Below, one piece after another: positions 1 to 11,715 of a stretch of DNA of 64,000 nt. The first letter of the stretch is position 1. Each line of letters begins with the position of its first letter. The DNA is from Pseudovirgaria hyperparasitica (lineage: Eukaryota; Ascomycota; Dothideomycetes; Acrospermales; Acrospermaceae), in the NCBI RefSeq assembly GCF_010093815.1, contig NW_022985549.1, positions 1,947,494-2,011,493 on the forward strand, read 5' to 3'. The notes beneath the pieces are model-generated. The model was given only the letters and a program-made list of their open reading frames with translations. It did no database searches and had not been told where the DNA came from. The position numbers and the translations under genes are program-made.

Positions 1-835
1 ACAAGTCATGATTGCAGCAGATGAAGACTAATGGTGATGATGCAGCTGCAGCTAGCGGGCGTCGCATGAACTACAATAACGTTAGACAACGTGCTTTATA
101 GTGCTGTTCAGAGATTCGAAAGTGCTCTTAGAAAATTAATGATGAGTGAGCTGGATATTAACGAAGGACCAAAGTGATGGGCGCCACAGACGTCATCTTG
201 GCGATAATACCACGAAAGCCTTCACGGCGCGCCGAATGATACTCTGATACGCTGCAGGACAGGATATCCTTGACAGGAAACCCAACTATCACAGCATACG
301 AAACCTGCACTGCACACTCCGTTGCCCAACTTCCTTGGTTCTGTACGCTGCAGCCCATGGTGCTTAAATCTGTGTTTGTCCGCACTACATATTCTCCTGG
401 GGCCCGCTCGCTCGATAGCTTATCGCCCTCCATCCATCAATGATCAATCCATTCCCTCCACACCTTCCCGTGCCGCTTCATCCTTCGGCATTCCCCCATC
501 CCTCTCAGGGACACTGTCGATCTCTAGGGAACTGAATAGACTTTCGCTGCTGCTATCGCTGCCGCTCTTCGCGCTCGATTCCCTCACCTTGATCGATTAT
601 CGGCGTCCGAACGCAGGTGTGAGGCTATAGTGACGACGCTCAAATCTCGAGCCCCTCTTTCGTAACCTGGTTCATTGGATCACCCGCTTGGGCTCACCCA
701 AAAAGCTCTCTCAACCGCCCACCAGCCTTATATACTCTCCTTCCTCAACACTTCTTCCCGATCTGCGTTCAGGAATATCAACCTGTCCAGCATCCCTATT
801 AACATATAACATTCGTACCAACTGTCCGCGTGAAG
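1..835. other. Left-edge intergenic region with promoter of the 836-2440 gene
   Basis: I see no convincing coding region here. Open frames on both strands are short and have no recognisable domains. A TATATA box at about 729-734 lies roughly 100 bases upstream of the ATG at 836, and the sequence between them is pyrimidine-rich, which fits a core promoter and 5' leader. The remainder may hold upstream regulatory sequence or the end of a gene outside the window. Confidence 0.5.
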
Positions 836-2440
836 ATGACGCACCGCTCTTCGACAGGCGATCTGGGTCACTACGACGACGATTCTCGACCACAACGATG
901 GGACCGAGAGAGGTTTGAGCGTATTCGAAGCCGTGGTCCTGAGAGCCGAGAGTCGTTTCGTTTCGAAGAGCGCGACTCTGGGCACGGCAGACGAGGCTAC
1001 GACACCGAAATTGACATTACGGAGCGCAATCGTGGAGGCCGTACTCGCATCGAGGTCATCGACCGAGACTACGAAGACGAAAGACCTACGCGACGCCGTC
1101 CAGAGTTCCTGGATCGCCATGAGCCGACACCATCAGAAGTCAACAAGACTGCGCTTGCTCCCTACCGGCGCAAGTCTATCGTAGAACGAGATCTCGATCC
1201 ACCAGCCCGCCGTCCCGCTCGGCCTCAGTTCGTTCGCCGACAATCATCCCTTGACACGTTTGATAGACGCCCAATTGCACGGTATGGAGACCGAGAAAAA
1301 GAGGAATGGCGTCCACCTACAAATGTTCCGATTCCTCTTCCCTTCCGCGAGCGCCGCCGCAAGCCTACATATGATGATTATGATGACTACGAGGAGATCA
1401 GGTACAGAGACTATGAGCCCGACAGTAGAGAGGAATATCGCGATATCGAGATTCGACGCGAGAGAAGCACTCGACGGCGACGGCGGTCTGGACGCTCTAA
1501 ACGAGCTCCGTCTTCATCAAGCTCCTCTAGTGCCAGCACTCAACGTCCAAGCGTGAAGGCCTCTAGTGTCCACACTCCCAGTGTACACAGTGTCAGCGTA
1601 CATCATGTTCATGAGCCCAGTGTTCACGAGTCCAGTGTTCACGAGCCCAGTGTTCATGAGCCTCCACCTCCGCCACTCCCAGGCAAAAAGGGCAGGACCA
1701 GGATGCCAAAGCGCCTTGTGCATATCAACGCGCTCATAGAAAAGGGCTATGAATTTGATGACGAGGTGAGTAACGTTCTTTCCTTGATATGGTTGACCGC
1801 GAGATCTCATCGTCTTATAGGAAGATTTCCTGGTCGTGCGACGTGCTTTGGAGAAAGAGCAGATCGATGAAGTGATAAAGATTAGCGAGGGCTACAAAGA
1901 AAGTGAGTGTTTTGTGACTGTTGAGCAATATTCATTTCTGACATATCAGGCCGCGTAACATACCGCTACGAAGACACTGGAGAGCCAGCACCTCCACCAC
2001 CCCTTGAAATGCCTCCTCCGCCACCTCCTCCGGCAAGTGTACATAGTCATCATTCTCAGCACATCCCACCACCGCCTCCAGCACCTCCAGCTGCTTTCGC
2101 ACCTCCTCCACCTCCAGCTGCTTTCGCGCCTCCTCCACCCCCAGCTTCCGTCTATTCCCACAACGTGCGAACAGTGGAACCGTCTCATAATTATCAATTT
2201 GAGGAGCACATCCAGGAGTCCAATCACATCAGTGGACCTGTGACGTCGCTAGTACCACGGCGCCCACGAACCGAAAGGGAGATACGGGAGGAGATACGTT
2301 CTCTCGAGGAAGAGCGACGTCTCGTACGGATTGATCGGGAGACAGACTACGAAATTGTGGAGCGACCCAAGGAGAGAGATGTTGTGCGGGTCGAAAAAGA
2401 TCGAAAGGGTAGGTTGGCGCTCGTGCGATCGTCTCATTGA
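836..2440 (+). CDS. Proline-rich, arginine-rich hypothetical protein (DUF8035-like)
   Basis: Three exons, 836-1765, 1821-1902 and 1950-2440, give a 500-residue protein. Both introns have good fungal sites (GTGAGT..TATAG and GTGAGT..TCAG) and the phases fit. The N-terminal half is highly charged with many Arg, Asp and Glu. A run of SVH-type repeats (PSVHE) follows, then a short compact segment containing KRLVHINALIEKGYEF and FLVVRRALEKEQIDEV, then proline-rich blocks (PPPPPPPA) and a charged helical tail. The central segment resembles the domain of unknown function found once per protein in many Pezizomycotina proteins (DUF8035, named from memory). The open frame begins two codons earlier at a GTG, so I chose the ATG at 836. 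Function is unknown; the low-complexity arms suggest a scaffold or nucleic-acid-associated role, which is inference only. Confidence 0.8.
1558..1662 (+). repeat. In-frame SVH/PSVHE coding repeat
   Basis: Inside exon 1 of the preceding gene the codons for Ser-Val-His recur about eight times, first spaced irregularly and then as a 15-base unit coding PSVHE. It reads as a small coding minisatellite likely to vary in copy number between strains. Confidence 0.7.
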
Positions 2441-3483
2441 TCATCCACCCTCCACCCTATTCAGAGTCGGAAGTTGATGGGCGGCAAATAGCGAAACAGC
2501 GACAAAAGGGCAACATTTTGCTCGGTGCTATGGTGGCGACCCTCACCTGACCTTACCTCGGTTGCGACGAATCACCTCCTCAATCGCGAATATGAACGAC
2601 AGAAGATGATTTGCGCCGGATCGATAGACCGATTATGATATGACCGAGTTTAGCGAAATTCACGACCGATTGTGCATTTGATCGCGATAAGAGCCAATTT
2701 GCATAGGAAGAAACTTGCCTGTGCATTTTGTTGCCACTGCTTTCTTCAAGCTCAAAGTAGCAGCTGTTGGATTTCTTTTTGTAATTCTGGAATGATGCGA
2801 TAGGGAAGGTTGAGTAGGTCATAAGTTCTTCATGTTGGTATATTGGTATGGACCAAGCTGGCGTTGGCGTTTGAGAGGGTACGAAGAGTTTGTTGTTATT
2901 GTACTTATATCCATTCCTTGAAACCAATCGTAGTCGTGTAGTCTGAAACAAGAATGAACGTACAGTTATATGTACTAGTGAATGAATTCCATACTCATCT
3001 ATAGATGATTTTTATAAATCTAGAAGTCTACTTATTACTAGTCTATCCATAGACTAATCTAAACAAATACTTCTTTTACTTAGCATTGGCTTAGTGGATC
3101 AGGAGAAGCTCTGTTACCTATCTATTTTTTATTATAATCTAGCTTTACTCTTATAGGTCTCTAAATATTGGTTGTTTATATAAAAAGGTGTAATCTAGTA
3201 AAAGCTATTCAGCAGCTTGCCATACCCGCGCTAAACCACCCCTGTCCTCCGTCGGCTTCGTTCTCGGAACAACGCCGCGTCCACCCATCCCGTCTACGCC
3301 ATCGAAACCTCCAACCTATCTATCTACCCAGCAGCACTCCATTCAACGACTCAAAAGCCACGACAAGTCCCCAAGCGCCAATAGTCAGGAAAGCCTATAC
3401 ACTACACCACACCACGCCACACCGCCGATCCTTGCGAAACTATCTCTCCTACAACACAGCAACAACAACAAGCATACACAGCA
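2441..3483. other. Intergenic region with an AT-rich patch
   Basis: No gene is supported. The segment at about 2960-3200 is markedly AT-rich compared with its flanks. The last 250 bases before 3484 are C- and A-rich and look like the promoter and 5' leader of the V-ATPase subunit gene. A 123-codon frame on the minus strand at 2580-2951 has no family resemblance and I do not call it. Confidence 0.5.
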
Positions 3484-3994
3484 ATGGCAAACGGCTGGTC
3501 GCTCATCGTAGGCCTCGTCTTCATCGTTGCGTTCTGTGGAGCGAGCTGGTTCCTTGCGCCCAAGGGCGATGATCAAACGTATGTTTCTCTCTGACTTGTT
3601 GAGGAGAAGGGCTAGAGGAGAAGGCAGAAGGCAGAAGTAGAATGTAGAGGAGAATGGAAGGATATGCTACACATCAGGATTCTACGAGCGGGGAGAGATT
3701 GGGGGGATGCTTGGTGTTTAAGTGTTTCGTGAGGATAAAACGCTAACATCAGAGACAGGATTTGGAGGAGCTCGTTGATACTTAGTGCGGCTGCGTGTTA
3801 TCTTATGTGGGGTGAGTGCTATTTCGCTTTGGTTTTCTCGCGTTGTCTTTCTGTAGACTGGACGGTCGGGATTCTGGAAGGGAATAAATGAATCAATGTA
3901 TACTGACTGGGTTTCGGGTGTAGCGATTACGTTTCTTGCGCAGTGGCATCCGCTCGTGCAGCCGCAGCGGAACGATATCAGACATCTTCATTAG
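3484..3994 (+). CDS. VMA9: V-type proton ATPase subunit e
   Basis: Three exons, 3484-3578, 3759-3811 and 3924-3994, encode a 72-residue protein, the usual size for subunit e of the membrane V0 sector. The sequence is two hydrophobic helices (from GWSLIVGLVFIVAFC and from SLILSAAACYLMWAITFLA) joined by a short polar loop, ending in a hydrophilic tail QRNDIRHLH. The APKGDDQTIWR loop and the WHPLVQP segment after the second helix are typical of fungal Vma9. Subunit e is an integral protein needed for assembly of the V-ATPase that acidifies the vacuole and Golgi. Because the exons are short, no single open frame exposes the gene. Its 3' end faces the Arv1 gene 289 bases away. Confidence 0.93.
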
Positions 3995-4283
3995 AGTCAT
4001 TGACGGCTGCGAGGTTTGCGGATGGATGAGCGCGATAATGGATGCGAGGGAGAACGATACGATGGTCAGGAAGAGGGGCTGTCCTGGTTTTCCATCGCAG
4101 GACTGAAGCTTGAAACGAGTTTCTGCGTGGAGTGTACAATTAGCATATGGAGCTTCGAGACTTCAAGACTCCGAAGCTGAACTGGCGTTACAGGCATGGA
4201 GATAAGTCCGTTCTATTGTAAAGCATGCAATACATTGGGGGTATCATGTTTCCTGACCGCCCTTCTAAGAATTTGTCGCTCGT

Positions 4284-5335
4284 TCACTCAGACTGCCAAC
4301 CTAGCCCTATACCGTCCAGAACGCCCATACCGTCTGTGCCAGTCAGGCCTGCGATGCCCAGTATACACCACGCCACAAGACCTCTCAACACCGCCCCAAT
4401 CGCAACCAAGATCATTGCCTGCACGTATCCACAATCCATCAGTATCTGCAGCGCCGCAACATTATTGACAATGACTGCCCAGCTGACTGCCGTCGCCGCA
4501 GACGGAAGGTCGTACTCCCAGATAATGAGCAAGATGGGAAACAGCTTCGTGCACGAGCTCACCAGCAACGCCGTGCTCAGCGGTACCGGATGCGGATAGT
4601 ACGGCAGCGGCGACAGCGGAATCGTGTATTTCTCAACAACCCCAGCCGAAGGACCACTGGTATCCGTCTCCTTCTCCTCCGTGACGACGGTTCGCCGCAC
4701 GAACAGCTTCAGCACGGGTACACGCGCTGTCCACGCAGGCACGTCGAGCGCAGGCAATCGAGGCATATGCGAGCAGATCAGCCGGATGGGGACATGAAAC
4801 GCGACGGTTTCAGAGAAGACGAGCGCGAGGAAGAAGAGGTATTGGAGCACGAGCGGCTGCGCGGAGAGCAGGGAAGTCTGACCGGGTGTCTGGACGGACG
4901 ACAGCGGGGCAAAGGGGATTGGGAAGGCTTTCTCGATGCGCGCCCAGGTGAGATAGACGTCGAAGAGCAAGAGGAGGACGCCGAGGCGGACGATGGAGGG
5001 CTAAGACACACAACCTTCTATCAGCAACCAATGCCTATACAATATTTTGACTATGGGTCGGGACGGGAAAGGGCAGTAGAATGAATCCCTACATCGAACT
5101 TGTCGTCCTCTCTTCCCAATTTATTGAAGAGCAAGTGTCGGTACACTTGCGGCTTGATCAGGACCAGGTCGATGAAGAGGACGACGAAGTCATGCTCGAC
5201 GTATTTGTCGGCAAAGCGCTTGCAGCGCGGGCATTGCGTGAGGCGGACGCCTTTGCCCAGAGTGCGGTCATCGGCTTTGCTGTAGGTGGTGTAGAGATTC
5301 TTCACCGGGTAGCGACATTCTATGCATATCACCAT
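4284..5335 (-). CDS. ARV1: Arv1 sterol/sphingolipid homeostasis protein
   Basis: Two exons on the minus strand, 5335-5093 and 5000-4284, encode 319 residues. The N terminus is the Arv1 homology domain: a zinc-ribbon-like set of cysteines in MVICIEC and LTQCPRCK, followed by FADKYVEHDFVVLFIDLVLIK. The splice restores the hallmark DDKFDPSIVRLGVLLLLFDVYL. Several hydrophobic helices follow. Arv1 is an ER membrane protein involved in sterol distribution and GPI-anchor and sphingolipid metabolism. The intron at 5001-5092 has a GTAGGG donor and a CTTAG acceptor. A low-complexity loop rich in Thr and Pro lies between membrane segments. The start matches the short N terminus typical of the family. 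Confidence 0.93.
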
Positions 5336-5936
5336 GGACAGTCGTTGGTGGATTCGCGCACGGGTGCATGGAAGGGTGAGTGTTGTGGTTCCAATGCATT
5401 CTGCGATCGTAGGTACTGGTAGTGTTTCGGCCTTGTTGCCTTAGGTTATGGAGCCAGTGCCATAAGGTAGTCTGCACTCTTTCTCCATTCACTTTTCATC
5501 ATCCGATGTCCGTTCCACGAACCAATAAGTCTTGGAGCCTGTGATAGTCGTGAAGCTCACACTTCACCTCTTTTGCAATTCTTTGATTATCCAGACCAGA
5601 CACAACTCCGTCTTTATCTTCTGATGTGGATTCATATGCTTTCTTATTCGGGAGGAATGTCCAAAAGCCCACTGCGCTCGACCATTGAAGCAAGAATGAA
5701 TACTTGCTATACTACCAAGTCAGTTGGCCATCGTGCTGCATCTAGGTTCGTATGTTCCGGCAGCAAGAGAGAATGGACGAAGGATACTTAACAACGATAT
5801 AAAATGTAAAGGATAAGTCGTACGCCAGAGATTCAGAGCAGATGAGGGTGGTGTATCAAAGGATATGGTGATATCTCGGCAATATTAGCTACCCACGCCA
5901 TCCCAACGACCATTCCTCACGGCCCAACCCTGTACA
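5336..5936. other. Intergenic gap between ARV1 and the O-methyltransferase
   Basis: This holds the presumed ARV1 promoter on the right-hand side of that gene and the 3' region of the O-methyltransferase. Only short, unrelated open frames are present, and no RNA gene or repeat was recognised. Confidence 0.5.
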
Positions 5937-7443
5937 TCATTGCTTGAGCTTTGCCTCGACCACGGCTTGGGCACCATATGGATACCTCCAGATCTTGACA
6001 AGCTCCAAGCCTACGTCTTCAAGGATCTCAGCAAACTGCTTCGCCGTCTTCTCCTGGCCAGTCAGCACCATCATACTGAAATCCATCCAGTACACCATCA
6101 GGTCGTCGCCAACATTGGTCTTCTCTGGTACTACGAAATCGCCAATAAGTAGACGCGAGTCTTTCCCCATGGCAGACGCAATGTTTCTCACAATGTCCTT
6201 GCAGACAGGCATGTAGAAGTCATGCAAAATCCGGCGGAGTAGGTAGACATGCGCATCTGCAGCAGTCAGTGTTTCACGCTTACATGGAACGAGTGTTTGA
6301 GTACCAACTTTTGACAGGCTGAGGCGTGAAGAAGTCATGCTCCATCTTCTCCACATTTGGGATATCCTCGTCTTTGATCGAGTCCAGAACATCCTTTCTG
6401 TCCTGCAGAATGCATTTCGCGCCGAAGCCCGCCGGCGCTTCCTTTTGGATGCTCATCAGGGGCGCGCCAAGGCCCCCGCCGACATCGACGATGAAAGGCC
6501 GCGAGGTGTCGGCTTCGACTTGCTCTTTCAGGGAGGCGAAAGGGAACATGCCCAGGACTGGCATTTGCTGGTCCATTTGACGGATGGACTGGTTGAACAT
6601 TTCAAAGCGGACAGGGTCGTCTGAGATTACCTCGTAGTAGCTCATACCCATGCGATTGTAGGCGTAGGCGTAGGGAGACTTCTTGAGGTCCATCAGATCG
6701 CTGGTCGAGTGGTCTTTGAGGTACTGAGGTAGTTTCTTGAACACATAGTCTTGGTCTAGGCTTGGTGCTGTATTAGCGACTACTGGACACATGACGGGAG
6801 TGACTTACATGAGATCAAAGAAGTACTTGGATGGAGCTGTGATGTATACAAGGGACTTGGCGTTGTGGGAGTAGATATCGGGTTCTGGTTCGTCGCAGAT
6901 GCCCTGAACGCAGAGGATCCGCATAGACCGTGCTGGTCAGGGTCAGTTTCGAGGCCCATATGGCCAACTACCTCTGACTATGGACTTACCAACTACAGAT
7001 TCATGTAAGTTAACGGCTTCTGAGAGCTCTTTGGCTGTGATGGTACCCTTCTTGGGTATCTCATCAAGGACGCCAGTGGACTTTACAATGTTGATTGCAG
7101 CAGTGAGATGTATCTGAGCACATCAGAAAAGGTATATGTGGTCCCTCGCGAGAAGATTTCGAGATTTTGCTTATGCACAGGGTGTACACCAGCCCATCGA
7201 CTTGTATCAACTTATTGGCAAGGGGTCTGAGTGTATGAAGACATTATGGATCTGTAGACTTACAGTATCCCACTGCCGGAAGATGGTGTCCCTTGGCCCT
7301 TCGCTCAAGTATCTTAGCTTATCAGCCTTCTTGACCAATGCCATCTGACCCATTGGCTCTCCATTGAAAGCTTTTGCGGCCGCGAGGAAGTCCTCTGCGG
7401 CCGCTACGAGACTTGCATTGGCGTTTTCTGACATCGAAGTCAT
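5937..7443 (-). CDS. SAM-dependent O-methyltransferase (fungal family 2)
   Basis: Five exons, 7443-7264, 7113-6990, 6932-6809, 6760-6309 and 6256-5937, sum to 399 residues, the normal length for this family. The N-terminal part is the helical dimerisation domain (ADKLRYLSEGPRDTIFRQWDT, then IHLTAAINIVKSTGVLDEIP). The SAM-binding motif FIVDVGGGLG, the LQDRKDVLDS strand and HDFFTPQPVK follow in order. Exon 5 supplies YLLRRILHDF with the likely catalytic His at about residue 305. Such enzymes methylate phenolic hydroxyls of secondary metabolites, as in the sterigmatocystin/aflatoxin OMTs; the substrate here is unknown. Two junctions are less certain: the exon 4 acceptor is AAG, and the donor after PQPVK is GTTGGT. 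It is divergent from the LaeA-like gene, but I see no polyketide or peptide synthase nearby. Confidence 0.88.
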
Positions 7444-8704
7444 AGCGGCGATGATGCTGGATAGAGTCTCTGGAGACGTTTGAAGGAATTATTACCAGAT
7501 AGCTGGCCAGATCAAGCAGGATTACCTGGCCAGCTCGGCGTACAAGGTACTACCTTGGTGAGGAACACTGGAGCAGCATCCATCGTGTCTAGTCCGGTGT
7601 TCACTCGTCATGCTCTCTTTGCCCCTCCCTGGCGACAACGACCGGCCAAGGGAAAGGGAGGCCACGACCCTGACCCCGCAGACGAGATGACGGAGGATGA
7701 AGTAGTGAGTATAGTACGTGTTTATAAAGTGCTTAGGTGAGGATGGTAAAGCCACGACGAGTGAATGTGGAGCGTCTAACCGTAAAGGGGGCTGGTGGAA
7801 GAGACCGATGCAGATAGTCCCGCCACGGAGCCCGTTGGGGAAACCGGGCCATCCCCTTCGCCCACTCGCATGCATCCATACAACTCTGTGAGCGGTCTAA
7901 AGAGGAAAAAACACTCCATCGGACTGGTCCGTCCATTCACGCAATCGCATTTCGACCCCAATCATCGACCGTGTACGGTGAAGAAACGTGCTGGCGCTGT
8001 GGTCGGGCCTAAACTCATTGGCGGCGGGTGGAAGCTGAAGGCTGCGATCCGGGGCTATTTTTTGCTCATCTCACCTTCACTTCCTCCCGCCGGCCCTTTT
8101 GAGCTTTCACTTTAATTAATAGACATGGAATCGCCGCCGTCGACTGTTGCTTCTTTGCTTCGCCGGTTCGCTTGTTCTCTACTATTGCGTTGTGATTGAT
8201 GAAGCTGCTTGTGTATCGTTTTCGAAACATCACACCGCAGCATCTCACCAACATCCAAAACTCCCGTAAGAGCGCACCTCGCCCTTGTCCTACTATCGAG
8301 ACGTTACCTTTACCGGGTTCTGTGTCGCATCGCAGGCTCTTGGCCTTATAACATCCCTTCGCGAGCCTTGAACGACGTCAGCCGAGCGCGCGCCGTTGGA
8401 AATAGAAACCCGTCTGGATCATCCGAGTCAGCGCAACGATTTGGGCCTCTCTTCTGTGTCATACATAAACCCACAGCTCAGCTCTAGGTCCCCGACTCGC
8501 TGCTTGCGCCCACGACATCGCACGACGACGTACGACATTACTCGGGGTGGCGTCGAACAGAAAACGTTTTACCCCTTGCTCTCTCCTGCATCCTCGGCCA
8601 TACTCTGTCGTGGAATAGCCCCGTGGCACACTCTCGACCACGTGGAGTGCACACTGTGAACTACGTAGCAGCCGTTGAGTAGAAACGGTTCCCCCCCCGC
8701 GAAA
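7444..8704. other. Divergent promoter region between two methyltransferase genes
   Basis: No gene is supported. The open frames here (for example 7795-8115 on the plus strand) lack domain resemblance and have basic, biased composition. The region separates the divergent O-methyltransferase and LaeA-like genes, so it should carry both promoters. The last 500 bases before 8705 are C-rich and probably the leader of the plus-strand gene. Confidence 0.5.
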
Positions 8705-10089
8705 ATGGCTGGCGATGCGGCTGCAGACCACCAATCAGACCCGCAGCCCGCCAACAGCCCAGATGCCACAGACGTCCAAGAAGACTATCTACAGCCAGGC
8801 CCTGAGCCATCAGACGATGGCTTCAGCGATGCGGTCAGTACTTGAGGAACTGCATCTGCGCCGCGTCCCAGGCGGAGAACTGACACCTTGCCAGGGCTAC
8901 GGCGACAGCTCAGATAGAAGTTCGCTGACCTCTGTGTCATCACACTTGCTACGCGGTGTATCAGAAAATGGACGAACATACGCCGCATACGGCAAGGAAG
9001 GTATGGCCACGACGTTCCACGACCTGACGAAAAAGCCCCTAAGCCCCAAGCCCCATCAATGGCCCACCCCCACGTTTGAAACAAGGATCATCCCTACTGA
9101 CGATCGCCAGAGTATGGCATGCCGATGGACGAGCGCGAGATGGATCGCATTGACATGTCACATGCCAAGTACTACATGCTGCTCGACAAGAAGCGCTTCC
9201 TGGCGCCGATACCTGAAGACACGCAGAGGATCCTCGACCTGGGCACGGGCACGGGGATCTGGTGTATCGACGTGGCCGACGAGTATCCCGCCGCCGAAGT
9301 AATCGGTACGTCATGTGCTGCCTGCCCTGATGCATTGACCCGGGATGCCATAGTCTGTCCCATCCTCCACTAACACACCACACCCAGGCGTCGACATCGC
9401 CCCGATCCAGCCGCAATGGGTGCCGCCAAACTGCCACTTCGAACTCGACGACATCGAGGCAGACTGGACATGGCGCGCCCAATCCTTCGACTTCATCCAC
9501 CAACGCGACCTCCTCTTCGCCATCCACGATTTCCCCAAACTCATCCGCCAGTCCTACCACCACCTCAAGCCCGGCGGCTGGATCGAGTTCCAGTCCATCC
9601 ACGGCGTGCTCGGCTGCGACGACGACTCGCTCCCGCCCGACAGCCACTTCCGCCGGTATGACAGCCTGATCCGCGCCGCTGCCCGGCACGTCAAGACCCC
9701 GCTCGAGGACCCGGCCATGTTCAAGCGGTGGATGGAGGAGGCCGGGTTCGAGGCGGTGGTCGAGCGCCGGTTCAAGATCCCGAGTAACCCCTGGCCCAAG
9801 GACGGGAAGTATAAGCTGATTGGCATGTTCGAGATGGAGAACTTTCTCAACGGGCTGGAGGGCATGAGTCTGCGGCTGTTTCAGAAGGGTCTGGGCTGGA
9901 GTGCCCAGGAGACGAGTGTGTTTCTGGCCGGCGTGCGCAAGGAGATTCAGAACTTGCGCTATCACCCGTACTACCCCTTGTGAGTCTGCCCTCCTGACTT
10001 GTCGGTCTACTCTGTGGTGTTTGTTATGCTAATCCTGCTACGCCATTAGTTATGTCGTCTACGGCCGCAAACCACTAAATGCATCATGA
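8705..10089 (+). CDS. LaeA-like class I SAM methyltransferase
   Basis: Five exons, 8705-8833, 8895-9000, 9111-9305, 9388-9979 and 10050-10089, give 353 residues. The acidic N terminus, the block ENGRTYAAYGKEEYGMPMDERE and the following helix are standard for the fungal TAM/LaeA-like family. The SAM motif ILDLGTGTGIWCIDVADEYP lies at about residues 119-138, followed by GVDIAPIQPQWVPPN, FDFIHQRDL and the post-motif LKPGGWIEFQ. The tiny last exon restores the family ending FYVVYGRKP; without it the frame stops at HPYYPL, so a single-frame model would be truncated. Members include LaeA itself, a global regulator of secondary metabolism, and enzymes methylating small molecules. Which applies here cannot be decided from sequence. 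Confidence 0.9.
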
Positions 10090-11120
10090 TCATGACGATA
10101 TCGCTGAGGATGACGATGAATGAATAAACGAAGCAAGCAGCGCATCGCAGCGCATCCGGCGTTAATTAGTGGAATAAGCGGCTTTTGTCCACGGACACGA
10201 ACACGAACGTGGACATAGAACACGGCCCTCGTCATCTGGCGGAATGTATAATGGCACTGTCCTCGACATACTTCTGACATGAAACTCTCCATGTATGTAT
10301 GGGAGAACCTGATACCCCCTGCTCTACAGCACCACCACCACCACCACTACCATTCTATTTACCTCATACCTCGATCCACATGTAATCCACACGTAGTTCA
10401 CAGCCCCAAAAATCAAATCAAATTCAAGCCGTCTAAGAGAGCGATGAATCTATCTAGTATGCTAGGGTTCCGAGTCCTGTGTGCCTGCGCCATGTCTTGA
10501 TAGCCGTTCTATCTATCTATATCATCCATACCATCGTGTTATCATCATTCCTCGTTGCTCCATGACCGTGATTTCTCCTTGTTATCCTATTCCTATGTTC
10601 ACAATAAACTGCCTCTTCATTATCATCATTATTATCATTCGTGTTATTATTACTCACTCACCCTATACACATCCAGTCTCACTCTCGTTTCGTGTGTCTT
10701 GCTCGTCCTCATACTTGATTATTTTCACGCTAGTTTGTGTATACTTATTCGACTCATGTCCTATTCGTCTTTACTTGTTCTTGTCTACTTATTCTAACTA
10801 CTTCTTCGCTTTCTCTTTTTTAAGCTTCATCTGATGTAGCATATATATGATCGTGTATGAGATGGAGGGTAGTGGAGAGAAAGTAAGTAGAAGTCTTGAA
10901 GGGGTCTTGGGGGTTTGGGGAGGTATCGGGTAGGTGGGTACTACTTCTATTCTTATTCCTTATTCTGTTTCTTTCTTTCTTTCCTCCCTCTCATCTACCT
11001 TCTTATCTACCTCCTTATAAATACTAGAAAGAGTATTGATATCACACTATATTAGTTCGTTAGATATATAGACAGACGAGTATAGATGGACGGGTACACG
11101 GCATTAACGCGTATCAGTGC

Positions 11121-11291
11121 ACAAGTATCCATACACAAGTATCCATACACAAGTATCCATACACAAGTATCCATACACAAGTATCCATACACAAGTATCC
11201 NNNNNNNNNNCACAAGTATCCATACACAAGTATCCATACACAAGTATCCATACACAAGTATCCATACACAAGTATCCATACACAAGTATCC
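11121..11291. repeat. 14-bp tandem minisatellite interrupted by an N run
   Basis: The unit ACAAGTATCCATAC is repeated head to tail with almost no variation. Ten N bases at 11201-11210 interrupt the array, so the real copy number is unknown and the array is probably collapsed in the assembly. The last unit degenerates after 11291. Confidence 0.95.
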
Positions 11292-11694
11292 CTATAGAAA
11301 TATCCATAACACAAGTACACATGGAATTGATTAAGTAAACCGAACCCGAAAATCTCAAAACCTAAACCTAGATAGAACTAGATGTAGTATGCCTGTGTCT
11401 ATGTCTATGTCTAGGTATACCTATGTACATAGAGTCCAGAGCGTGTAGTATAGAGGTATATCGTCCAAGACATATAGTCCAATCTACTTAACACCTCTGT
11501 AATAATGGGAAGCGACGATATCTATCAAGGCGTGTATTAGGTAGTCTGAATAGTCTAGAAGGAAGTCAAGATGGTCTAGAAGGAAGTCTACTAGTATAGT
11601 ATCGGAGATATATCTCTTAGAATAATAAAAGAGAACGTGTATTCGAAGAGCGTTATATTCAAACACAGACCACACCCCCGAAAGAGACCATACG

Positions 11695-11715
11695 CCCCCC
11701 CCCCCCCCCCCCCCC
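11695..11715. repeat. Poly-C homopolymer run
   Basis: About 21 consecutive C bases, followed shortly by AACCC and a GACGAGACGAGA stretch. Homopolymers of this length are prone to sequencing error, so its length should not be trusted. Confidence 0.9.

Noticed and set aside
2580-2951. 123-codon minus-strand frame between two genes
   Set aside because: No family resemblance, no upstream promoter signal, and weak composition.
7795-8115. 106-codon plus-strand frame in the methyltransferase promoter region
   Set aside because: No domain, and located in the shared promoter of two well-supported genes.
11052-11358. Overlapping open frames on both strands coding repeated ILVYGYLCMDT-like peptides
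   Set aside because: They are translations of the 14-bp minisatellite and include the N gap.
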